A stretch of DNA of 64,000 bases. Source: an uncultured Lachnospiraceae bacterium. GTDB taxonomy: Bacteria; Bacillota; Clostridia; Lachnospirales; Lachnospiraceae. The notes beneath the pieces were generated by a model that saw only the letters and a program-made list of their open reading frames with translations, ran no database searches and had not been told where the DNA came from. The stretch spans positions 1-64,000 of the forward strand of contig CAMOZY010000006.1 of assembly GCA_946631295.1 (NCBI GenBank), given 5' to 3'. A program made the position numbers and the translations under genes. Shown here piece after piece: positions 11,317-19,038 of the stretch. Within the stretch, counting starts at the first letter, position 1. The number at the start of each line of letters is the position of its first letter.

Positions 11317-12027
11317 ATGTCACTTGAATCAAGTCTCAGAGAAAATTCCTATCCCGGCAGAGGAATCGTGGTAGGGGAGAGCGCTGACGGAAAATATGCC
11401 GTATGCGCGTACTTCATCATGGGAAGGAGCGTTAACAGCAGAAACCGTATCTTTGCGGAAGTTCCCGAAGATAATGGTATCGAGACCAGACCTTACGATC
11501 TGACCAAGCTCGATGATCCCAGCCTTATCATCTATCATCCCGTCAGAGTGGATGGTCATACCACCATTGTTACCAACGGCGACCAGACCGATACCGTAAG
11601 GAACGGACTTGATAAGGGATTTACCTTTGAGCAGTCACTCCGCAGCCGTACATTCGAGCCTGATGCTCCCAATTTCACACCCAGGATATCTGCAGTGCTC
11701 AATGTCCATAAGGGAAAATATGATTATCAGATGTCCATCATCAAGAGCGAGGACGGCACTGAGGAGAGACCTATCCACTGCACTTACTCATACGGAAAGC
11801 CCCTCCCCGGAGAAGGACATTTCATTCATACATATGAGCATGACGGAAATCCTCTTCCCAGCTTCCGCGGCGAGCCGGAGTCAGTTAAAATATCAGGCGA
11901 TATTGATGACTTTGCTCTCCTTATCTGGGATTCACTCAATCATGATAACAGAGTATCTCTTTTTGTCAGATACATCAATATTGAGGATGGAACCTTTGAA
12001 AGCCGCATAATCAACGCCAATAAATAA
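11317..12027 (+). CDS. purO: IMP cyclohydrolase, PurO type
   Basis: 236 residues. ATG 11317 is chosen because GAGGAGG lies at 11305-11311; an ATG at 11296 overlapping the previous stop is also in frame. The sequence has the PurO-family pattern (NSYPGRGIVVG near the start, MGRSVNSRNR, THSYGKP-like region CTYSYGKPLPGEGH). PurO closes FAICAR to IMP, the last step of de novo purine synthesis, a job usually done by the N-terminal domain of bifunctional PurH. The neighbouring formyltransferase lacks that domain, which supports this call. Co-transcribed with and probably translationally coupled to the GGDEF-EAL gene. Confidence 0.85.
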   Translation: MSLESSLRENSYPGRGIVVGESADGKYAVCAYFIMGRSVNSRNRIFAEVPEDNGIETRPYDLTKLDDPSLIIYHPVRVDGHTTIVTNGDQTDTVRNGLDKGFTFEQSLRSRTFEPDAPNFTPRISAVLNVHKGKYDYQMSIIKSEDGTEERPIHCTYSYGKPLPGEGHFIHTYEHDGNPLPSFRGEPESVKISGDIDDFALLIWDSLNHDNRVSLFVRYINIEDGTFESRIINANK

Positions 12028-12078
12028 GAACGGCTGTTATATAATTGTCAATAATATCAAGTGTTATTAAGAAAGGAA

Positions 12079-12092
12079 GTCCCCTTCGGGAC
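12079..12092 (+). other. Small hairpin between two ribosome-site-like sequences
   Basis: GTCCC-CTTC-GGGAC lies between AAAGGAAG (12072-12079) and TAGGAA (12095-12100), just before ATG 12104. It may bring the stronger upstream ribosome site to working distance or modulate initiation. Inference from sequence only. Confidence 0.5.
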
Positions 12093-12103
12093 GGTAGGAA
12101 AAA

Positions 12104-13282
12104 ATGAGCGAGATTCAGCTTAAGTACGGATGTAACCCCAATCAGAAACCTTCAAGGATCTTCATGGAGGACGGAAGTGACCTCCCTGTTACCGTATTAA
12201 ACGGCAAGCCCGGATATATCAATTTCCTGGATGCTTTTAACGGATGGCAGCTTGTTAAAGAGTTAAAACAGGCTACAGGCCTTCCTGCAGCTACCTCATT
12301 CAAGCACGTTTCTCCTGCAGGCGCCGCAGTCGGAAGACCTCTTTCCGATACACTCAGAAAGATCTACTGGGTTGATGAAAAAGCTGAACTCAGCCCTCTT
12401 GCTTGTGCATATGCAAGAGCACGTGGTGCCGACAGAATGAGCTCTTTCGGTGATTTCATCGCACTTTCAGATATATGTGATGTAAGTACCGCAATGCTCA
12501 TCAAGCCTGAGGTATCCGACGGAATCATCGCTCCCGGCTATGAGCCTGAGGCGCTTGAGATCCTCAAGGGAAAGAAGAGCGGAGCATACAATATCATCCA
12601 GATAGATGAAAATTACAAGCCCGCAGAGCTTGAAAAGAAGCAGGTTTACGGTATTACCTTCGAGCAGGGAAGAAATGAGCTGAATGCAGATGAGGTCCTT
12701 CCCGGAGAGGTTAAGACTAAGAATAAGAACATTCCCGATGATGCTCTCATGGATATGAAGGTATCTCTCATTGTTCTTAAGTATACCCAGTCCAATTCCG
12801 TCTGCTACGTAAAGGACGGACAGGCTATCGGTATCGGTGCCGGACAGCAGTCAAGAATTCACTGCACAAGACTTGCAGGAAGCAAGGCAGATAACTGGTT
12901 CCTTCGCCAGAGCCCTCAGGTACTCGGACTTAAGTTCCTTGACACCATCAAGAGAGCAGACCGTGACAATGCCATTGATCTTTACATCGGTGATGAGTAT
13001 GAGGATGTTCTTGCAGAGGGAACATGGCAGACCATCTTCGCTGAGAAGCCTCCTGTATTTACCAGAGAGGAAAAGAAGGCTTGGCTTGCAAAGAATACAG
13101 ATGTTATCTGTGGTTCCGATGCATTCTTCCCCTTCGCTGACAACGTAGAGAGAGCTCACAAGAGCGGTGTTAAGTATATTGCACAGCCCGGCGGATCCAA
13201 GAGAGATGATGTAGTCATCGAGGCTTGTGATAAGTACGATATGGTTATGTGCTTTACAGGCATCAGACTTTTCCATCATTGA
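12104..13282 (+). CDS. purH: Stand-alone AICAR formyltransferase (PurH C-terminal domain only)
   Basis: 392 residues matching only the AICAR transformylase half of PurH: KHVSPAGAAVG with the catalytic Lys-His pair, IHCTRLAGSKADNW, SDAFFPFADNVE, and the family C-terminus RLFHH. It transfers a formyl group from 10-formyl-THF to AICAR to give FAICAR. The N-terminal IMP cyclohydrolase domain (about 200 residues) is absent and there is no space for it upstream. The PurO-type gene immediately before supplies that activity, so the pair replaces bifunctional PurH. Followed at 18 bases by glnS on the same strand. Confidence 0.93.
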   Translation: MSEIQLKYGCNPNQKPSRIFMEDGSDLPVTVLNGKPGYINFLDAFNGWQLVKELKQATGLPAATSFKHVSPAGAAVGRPLSDTLRKIYWVDEKAELSPLACAYARARGADRMSSFGDFIALSDICDVSTAMLIKPEVSDGIIAPGYEPEALEILKGKKSGAYNIIQIDENYKPAELEKKQVYGITFEQGRNELNADEVLPGEVKTKNKNIPDDALMDMKVSLIVLKYTQSNSVCYVKDGQAIGIGAGQQSRIHCTRLAGSKADNWFLRQSPQVLGLKFLDTIKRADRDNAIDLYIGDEYEDVLAEGTWQTIFAEKPPVFTREEKKAWLAKNTDVICGSDAFFPFADNVERAHKSGVKYIAQPGGSKRDDVVIEACDKYDMVMCFTGIRLFHH

Positions 13283-13300
13283 TGACACAGGAGTTTTGAA

Positions 13301-15004
13301 ATGGCAGAAACAGATATTAAAGCAGCTGAAACCGAAGAGAGCGGTAAGCGCTCAAGGCATTTCATTGAACAGGAGATTGACAAGGATCTTGAGTCAGGCA
13401 GATTTGACCATGTACAGACAAGATTCCCTCCCGAGCCTAACGGTTATCTGCATATAGGTCATGCCAAGAGCATAATCCTTAATTCGGGAATGGCTCAGGA
13501 GTATGGCGGAAAGTTTAACCTCAGATTCGATGATACCAATCCTACCAAGGAAAAGACGGAATTCGTTGAGTCCATTATGGCTGATGTAAAGTGGCTTGGC
13601 GCCGATTTTGAAGACAGACTTTTCTATGCATCGGACTATTTTGACCAGATGTATGAAGGCGCGATCAAGCTCATCAAAAAGGGAAAGGCTTATGTATCGG
13701 ACCTTACGGCCGATGAAGTCAGAGAGTACCGCGGAACCTTCGAACAGCCCGGAAAGGACGATCCCGGAAGAGACAGATCCATTGAGGAGAACCTCAGACT
13801 TTTCGAGGAGATGAAGGATGGAAAGTATGCAGATGGTGAGAAGACACTGAGAGCAAGGATCGATATGGCTTCTCCCAACATCAACATGAGAGATCCCGTT
13901 ATCTATCGTGTTGCGCATATGACTCATCATAGGACCGGAGATAAGTGGTGCATCTACCCGATGTATGACTATGCTCATCCCATTGAGGATGCGATCGAGG
14001 GCATTACACATTCACTCTGTACCCTTGAATTTGAAGATCACAGACCTCTTTACGACTGGGTGGTAAAGGAGCTTGAATATCCCATGCCTCCCAGACAGAT
14101 CGAGTTTGCCAAGATGTATCTTACCAATGTCGTTACAGGTAAGAGATATATCAAGAAGCTGGTTGAGCAGGGAATAGTGGACGGCTGGGACGATCCCAGG
14201 CTTGTATCCATAGCAGCGCTCAGAAGAAGAGGATTTACACCTTCATCCATCAGGAAGTTTGTTGAGATGTGCGGTATTTCCAAATCACAGGCTTCTGCTG
14301 ATTATGCAGCTCTTGAGTATTGCATAAGAGAGGATCTTAAGCCCAATGCTCCCAGGTACATGGCTATCCTCGATCCGATCAAGCTTGTCATAGATAACTA
14401 TCCCGAAGGACAGACCGAGGAACTTACAGCCTCCAATAATCCCGAGAATGAAGCTCTCGGAACCAGAAAGATCCCCTTCGGAAAGGAACTTTATATCGAA
14501 AGAGAAGATTTCATGGAAGTGCCTCCCAAGAAGTATTTCAGGCTTTTCCCCGGAAATGAAGTCAGACTCATGAATGCTTACTATGTCACCGCAGTTTCCT
14601 GTGAAAAGGATGCAGACGGCAATGTTACTGTTGTACACTGCACATATGATCCTGAGACAAGAGGCGGAGATTCCGCTGATGGACGTAAGGTCAAGGGAAC
14701 CATTCACTGGGTATGCGCAGATACTGCCATTACCGCCGAGGCAAGGCTTTATGAGAACATAGTCGATGAGGAGAAGGGTGTTTACGATGAGGAAGGCAAT
14801 CTGAACCTCAATCCGGACTCTCTCAAGGTATGTAAGAATGTTAAGCTTGAGCCGGCATTTGCAGGAAGCAAGGCATATGACAGGTTCCAGTTTGTAAGAA
14901 ACGGATTCTTTGCTGTTGACTGCAAGGATTCGACTGATGACCATCTTGTATTTAACCGTATTGTGGGACTTAAGAGTTCATTTACTCTTCCTGCTTCAAA
15001 GTAG
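13301..15004 (+). CDS. glnS: Glutaminyl-tRNA synthetase
   Basis: 567-residue class I synthetase that charges tRNA-Gln with glutamine. It has [12 protein letters not shown] with HIGH at residues 51-54, the long GlnRS signature WDDPRL...[18 protein letters not shown] and the C-terminal beta-barrel anticodon-binding region. In the KMSKS position the sequence reads VTGKRY where the E. coli enzyme has VMSKRK; the catalytic lysine could be Lys in GKR. GAGG-type ribosome site (AGGAG) before ATG 13301. Many Firmicutes lack GlnRS and use GatCAB, so this gene is a lineage marker, probably of old horizontal origin. Confidence 0.95.
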   Translation: MAETDIKAAETEESGKRSRHFIEQEIDKDLESGRFDHVQTRFPPEPNGYLHIGHAKSIILNSGMAQEYGGKFNLRFDDTNPTKEKTEFVESIMADVKWLGADFEDRLFYASDYFDQMYEGAIKLIKKGKAYVSDLTADEVREYRGTFEQPGKDDPGRDRSIEENLRLFEEMKDGKYADGEKTLRARIDMASPNINMRDPVIYRVAHMTHHRTGDKWCIYPMYDYAHPIEDAIEGITHSLCTLEFEDHRPLYDWVVKELEYPMPPRQIEFAKMYLTNVVTGKRYIKKLVEQGIVDGWDDPRLVSIAALRRRGFTPSSIRKFVEMCGISKSQASADYAALEYCIREDLKPNAPRYMAILDPIKLVIDNYPEGQTEELTASNNPENEALGTRKIPFGKELYIEREDFMEVPPKKYFRLFPGNEVRLMNAYYVTAVSCEKDADGNVTVVHCTYDPETRGGDSADGRKVKGTIHWVCADTAITAEARLYENIVDEEKGVYDEEGNLNLNPDSLKVCKNVKLEPAFAGSKAYDRFQFVRNGFFAVDCKDSTDDHLVFNRIVGLKSSFTLPASK

Positions 15005-15021
15005 TGTATTAGGAGGACAGT

Positions 15022-15873
15022 ATGGCTGGTCTGTTGTCCGGGCTTGAAAGCCTCGGGTTGGGAAACCTTGAGAATGTAGGAATATTCGACAAGGAAAAAA
15101 AGGAAGAAAAGAAGAGAGAAGAAGTTAAGATCCATCAGGAGCAGGTTTTTTCCGAGGAAGATTATATCTATGACAAGACATTTAAATGCCCTGTCTGTGA
15201 TGCATCGTTTACTTCCAAGATAATGAAGACCGGAAAAGCCAAGCTCAAGAAGACGGATTTCGACCTCAGACCCGTATATGAGGGATTTGCTGCGGAGAAA
15301 TATGATATTCTTCTCTGCCCGAGATGCGGATATGCAGCGCTTGGAAGATATTTTAACTCCATGCTTCCCACTCAGGCCAGACTCATCAAGGAAAAGATCA
15401 CCAGTAATGTAGTTCTTTCCAAGTATGATGATCCTACTTATTCCTTTGATCAGGCAATAGAGAGATATAAGATAGCCCTCGCATGTGCTGTCGTAAAGCG
15501 CAGCAAGTCGAGTGAGAAGGCTTATATATGCCTCAGAATGTCATGGCTTCTGAGAAGCTACCGTGAATATCTTGAGGAGCAGGATGGCGATAATCAGGAG
15601 CTTATTGACAGCCTTATTGCCCAGGAGCAGGAGTATGAGGAGAATGCATACAAGGGCTTTCTGGATGCCAGAAGCACCGAGGATATGCCCATAGCGGGAA
15701 TGGATTCGACCACACTGGATTATCTGCTTGCACAGCTGTCATTCTATCTTAAGGATTACGATACCTGTACAAGGTTTGTGTCCGGAATACTCACCTCAGC
15801 ATCAGCCAATCCCCGTCTCAAGGATAAGATAAGGGTACTTAAGGATCAGCTGGCATCAGTCAAGGCTAAATGA
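15022..15873 (+). CDS. DUF2225 family protein
   Basis: 283 residues. After a charged N-terminal coil (Lys/Glu-rich, about 22-45) it has a zinc-ribbon-like core with CPVC and CPRCGYAALGRY motifs, then helical repeats. This matches the DUF2225 family common in Clostridia, whose function is unknown. GGAGG ribosome site before ATG 15022, 17 bases after glnS, so likely the last gene of the purine/glnS transcript. It ends at a strong hairpin shared with the opposing gene. Confidence 0.85.
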   Translation: MAGLLSGLESLGLGNLENVGIFDKEKKEEKKREEVKIHQEQVFSEEDYIYDKTFKCPVCDASFTSKIMKTGKAKLKKTDFDLRPVYEGFAAEKYDILLCPRCGYAALGRYFNSMLPTQARLIKEKITSNVVLSKYDDPTYSFDQAIERYKIALACAVVKRSKSSEKAYICLRMSWLLRSYREYLEEQDGDNQELIDSLIAQEQEYEENAYKGFLDARSTEDMPIAGMDSTTLDYLLAQLSFYLKDYDTCTRFVSGILTSASANPRLKDKIRVLKDQLASVKAK

Positions 15874-15975
15874 TCAAATTCTGATCTGATCCAAAGGCAG
15901 AAAAACACAATAAAACTAATCCTTTCAGGATAAATACATTCAGAATAAGTAATGAATACATAAAAAGAAACAGAT

Positions 15976-16013
15976 ACTTAAAAGGGGCAGCCTCTCGGCT
16001 GTCCCTTTTAAGT
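15976..16013. terminator. Bidirectional terminator between convergent genes
   Basis: A 17-base-pair stem (15976-15992 with 15997-16013, one G-U) with TCTC loop. A-rich on one side and T-rich on the other, it can serve both strands. Confidence 0.9.
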
Positions 16014-16058
16014 AGTAGTTGTTTAATGTCTAAATGGCTATTGCCAATTATAGCGTAG

Positions 16059-16529
16059 TTATTTCTCCACCTCTTCAGAGGTTCCCTCTGCAGTATCGGT
16101 GTCGTCAAAGAACTCTTCAACGGTCTTGCCTGCTTCGTCAGCGACTGTCTCGGTAACATCCTTGGCTGTTTCAGCAAGAGGAGTGAAATCGTCATCCTCT
16201 TCGTCCTCTTCATCCTCGAATTCTTCAAAGAGGTCATCAAGATCATCTGATGAAGACTGGAGCTTATCCTTAACCTTGGTATATGCTTCCTTGGCACTCT
16301 TGGATACCTTGGAAGCGGTTTCCTTGGCTGATTCGGTGAACTTCTTTGCTACATCTGAAATATCGTCAAGAGATGTGTATGAGCGCTTGGGAGCTTCCGT
16401 TTCCTCGCCGCTTTCATCGAGAACAATGGTATCTTCTTCCTTCTTCTGATAGTAATAGTAGGCTGCTGCAGCTGCTACAGTACCGATGACCGCAGTACCA
16501 AAGAGAAACTTTCCGAACTTCTTGCTCAT
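16059..16529 (-). CDS. Small membrane-anchored acidic protein
   Basis: 156 residues, start ATG at 16529 with AAAGGAG 8 bases upstream. One N-terminal hydrophobic helix (about residues 9-25) ending in a Tyr-Tyr-Tyr-Tyr run, then a low-complexity region rich in Ser/Lys/Ala that looks like an extended amphipathic helix (about 50-90), then a run of about 20 Glu/Asp residues, then more Thr/Ala/Glu repeats. This resembles YtxH-like or apolipoprotein-like helical repeat proteins of Firmicutes, but I cannot name it. Monocistronic with its own promoter. Confidence 0.7.
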   Translation of the reverse strand: MSKKFGKFLFGTAVIGTVAAAAAYYYYQKKEEDTIVLDESGEETEAPKRSYTSLDDISDVAKKFTESAKETASKVSKSAKEAYTKVKDKLQSSSDDLDDLFEEFEDEEDEEDDDFTPLAETAKDVTETVADEAGKTVEEFFDDTDTAEGTSEEVEK

Positions 16530-16584
16530 ATTACATGCTCCTTTCAGCAATGAATATTCGTCTTTAAGGGCGTAGATTCATTGT

Positions 16585-16613
16585 AATATAATCCCAACTG
16601 TTTTGAAAGTCGA
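16585..16613 (-). promoter_or_regulatory. Promoter of the small acidic protein gene
   Basis: On the minus strand: TCGACT (-35, 16608-16613), 17-base spacer, TATATT (-10, 16585-16590), about 55 bases before the start codon. Confidence 0.65.
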
Positions 16614-17320
16614 AAAAACGGTGAAAAGTTTGGTTAATATTTCAGAAAAATAAGTTTACGGTGAAAAACATAGGGTTAGAGGAAGATTAAGGAGTCTGAA
16701 TGGGCCGAAGAGTGAACCCAGGGAGAGCAAAAACACATGGTATCTGGAAGAAATAATGAGAAACAAATAAATTTTAGAAGAAACAGGTGGAAATGCAGAG
16801 AAATTAGAAGAAACAGATAGAAATATAGAGAGAAATTAGAAGAATTATGGGGAAATAAAGTGCTGATCAGGAGGGAGGAATAAAAAAGGAGAGGGGAAAT
16901 CCGGAGAGAAGAATGGAAATGAAAAATTATATTAATAACGTACGATATCAAATAAAACGATTTTGAAAACAAAATTTAGTCAAATAGTGTAATATGACAT
17001 TTATATTTTATAATGTGTGCTATGTATACATCACATTTATGATGACAGTGATGTTACTTTTTCCGATGTCAGTGATTGTGGATAACTTTCCCCCGATATT
17101 TAAGCCAAAACTACGATTTTTCCACAGACGTCTGTGTCATAAAGTGGAAATGTCATAGTGGATTTCACGGTAAAAATTGCAAAAAAACATGCGTTTGCAA
17201 ATAAAATGTGCATTCATAATTCAATTTTATGTAGTCTGACATATGTGTCATAATATGCAGCTTTCCTTGCAGAAAGCATAAACTTAATGTATTAGCGGGA
17301 ATTTATGTCCGGAGATAAAA
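16614..17320. other. Long gene-free AT-rich region with degenerate repeats
   Basis: About 700 bases without a believable gene. The left part (16676-16900) is strongly purine-rich on the plus strand and carries a degenerate 30-32-base repeat starting TAGAAG at 16775, 16805 and 16837. The right part (16985-17260) holds TGTCATA at 17135, 17151 and 17246 and its inverse at 16993-16999, a perfect DnaA-box sequence TGTGGATAA (17077-17085, i.e. TTATCCACA on the minus strand) and a near-match TTTTCCACA (17118-17126). No dnaA or dnaN is nearby, so an origin is not supported. Role unknown. Confidence 0.6.
16775..16842 (+). repeat. Degenerate 30-32-bp tandem repeat
   Basis: Unit begins TAGAAGAAACAG and ends AGAAAT: copies at 16775-16804 and 16805-16836, with a third partial start at 16837. 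All-purine bias with few C residues. Confidence 0.7.
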
Positions 17321-17324
17321 ATAT

Positions 17325-17347
17325 CCCCCATGAGATTCTCATGGGGG
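17325..17347 (-). terminator. Terminator of the DUF853 ATPase gene
   Basis: CCCCCATGAGA / TCTCATGGGGG inverted repeat, followed on the minus strand by ATATTTTTATC. It lies 30 bases after the stop of the gene at 17378. Confidence 0.85.
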
Positions 17348-17377
17348 ACTGTATTTATTATTGGTTAATAACTGAGA

Positions 17378-18937
17378 TCAGCTCTTGAAGAATATTCCAA
17401 GGAAGTTTCTTCCAATGCTGGATCCGATATTTCCTCCGAGCGTCTTGCCGAATTTTCCTCCGATCGCACTTCCGACGGTCTTGCCTACTTCTCTTCCGAC
17501 GGTTCCCGATGCGGTCTTGGCAACGCTTTGTGCTGCCTTCTGGGTCTTATAGCTCATTGAGGACTTATCGACCTTCTCTTTTGGTTTCTTAGCCTTGGGA
17601 TCTTCCGGGGCTTCCGCTCCGACAGGAGCTTCACCTTCTACGAGAGTCTGGTTTCTCTGAAGGAATTCGTAAGCAGAATCCCTGTCAAAGAAATCATTAT
17701 ATCTGGAGAAGAGCATTCCGGACTTGATCTCGCTTTCTCTTGTCGCATCATCAATGGCGCCCATGAGTGACTGGGGAGGAAGGATCGATGTCTTTTCCAC
17801 GATAGTGGGAACACCTTTTTCGTCGAGAACCGATACAAGGGCCTCGCCTGTTCCGAGTGAAAGGAGAGTCTCATATGTATCAAATTCGGGATTTTCCCTG
17901 AATGACATTGCAGCTGCTTTTGCATTCTTTTGCTCTGCGGGAGTATAGGCGTGGAGAGCGTGTTCGATCTTGTTGCCAAGCTGTGCAAGAACTGCATCGG
18001 GGATGTCTCTGGGATTCTGTGTAACGAAGTAGATTCCGACACCCTTGGAGCGGATGAGCTTGACCACCTGCTCGATCCTTGAAAGGAGAATCTTCGGAGC
18101 ATCATCAAATAACATGTGTGCTTCATCGAAGAAGAATACCATCTTGGGCTTTTCGGGATCTCCGACCTCGGGAAGTGTCTCGAAGAGTTCGCTCATCATC
18201 CAGAGGAGGAAGGTTGCATACATATTCGGTTTGGTGATCAGCTTCTGGCAATCAAGAACCTGGATGGTTCCTTTTCCGGAATTCTGGAGGAACCAGTCGG
18301 CAATAGAAAGTGCAGGTTCTCCGAAGAACTTGTCGGCACCTTCTCCCTCGAGGGAAACTATCGATCTTACTATGGCGTTGACACTCTGCTTGGCAACATT
18401 TCCGTATTCGGAAGCAAATTCCTTGTTATGCTCTGCAACGTAATTAAGCATTGCCTTCAGATCTTTGGTGTCGATGAGGAGCATTTCATTGTCATCGGCT
18501 ATCTTGAATACGATGGAAAGTACATCGGTCTGGGTATCGTTTAATCCGAGGATCCTTGCAAGGAGAAGAGGGCCCATCTCTGAAACGGTGGTTCTGAGTG
18601 CCATTCCCTTTTCACCGTATACGTCCCAGAAATTTGCGGGATATGAGTCATAATCAAAACCTGCTTCTTCAAGGCCGAATCTTTTGATCCTGCTCTGCAT
18701 ATCTTCAGAATCCTTACCGGGCATACAGAAGCCTGCAAGGTCACCCTTGACATCTGCCAGAAATACTGGGACGCCCATATCCGAGAAGGATTCTGCAAGT
18801 ACCTTGAGTGTGATGGTTTTGCCGGTTCCCGTGGCACCGCAGATCATTCCGTGACGGTTTGCCATCTTGGGATAAATGCATACCTTTTTGTCACCGCTTT
18901 TTCCGAGAAAAATCGTACCGTTTTGTTTGTCGTACAT
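17378..18937 (-). CDS. DUF853 / HerA-like P-loop ATPase
   Basis: 519 residues. The start ATG at 18937 is chosen because GGAGGT sits 8 bases upstream; an earlier in-frame ATG at 18955 lies before this ribosome site. Walker A GATGTGKT near residue 35-42, Walker B-like VFFFDEAHMLF, and the arginine-rich segment typical of the HerA/FtsK-type DUF853 family (bipolar DNA helicase-like). Residues from about 410 onward form a Lys-rich linker and a Gly-rich C-terminal tail of GxxxG repeats (VGREVGKTVGSAIGGKFG) that may associate with membranes or oligomerise. The family is widespread; its substrate is unknown. Likely single-gene transcript. Confidence 0.88.
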   Translation of the reverse strand: MYDKQNGTIFLGKSGDKKVCIYPKMANRHGMICGATGTGKTITLKVLAESFSDMGVPVFLADVKGDLAGFCMPGKDSEDMQSRIKRFGLEEAGFDYDSYPANFWDVYGEKGMALRTTVSEMGPLLLARILGLNDTQTDVLSIVFKIADDNEMLLIDTKDLKAMLNYVAEHNKEFASEYGNVAKQSVNAIVRSIVSLEGEGADKFFGEPALSIADWFLQNSGKGTIQVLDCQKLITKPNMYATFLLWMMSELFETLPEVGDPEKPKMVFFFDEAHMLFDDAPKILLSRIEQVVKLIRSKGVGIYFVTQNPRDIPDAVLAQLGNKIEHALHAYTPAEQKNAKAAAMSFRENPEFDTYETLLSLGTGEALVSVLDEKGVPTIVEKTSILPPQSLMGAIDDATRESEIKSGMLFSRYNDFFDRDSAYEFLQRNQTLVEGEAPVGAEAPEDPKAKKPKEKVDKSSMSYKTQKAAQSVAKTASGTVGREVGKTVGSAIGGKFGKTLGGNIGSSIGRNFLGIFFKS

Positions 18938-19038
18938 GTAATAACCTCCATACATTTATACAAATGCTATCTAAAGAGATTCTTCTGTCTGAAAAAAAGT
19001 ACCGTCTGTCACAATCAGCATATGATCACCGAAGATGA

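Noticed and set aside
16676-16972. Minus-strand 98-codon frame in the gene-free region
   Set aside because: Product is a Phe/Ser/Leu-rich low-complexity string produced by the purine-rich repeat; no ribosome site and no family resemblance.
17050-17130. Possible replication origin from DnaA-box sequences
   Set aside because: Only one perfect box and one near match, no dnaA/dnaN or other origin genes nearby. Reported as an observation but not as an origin.
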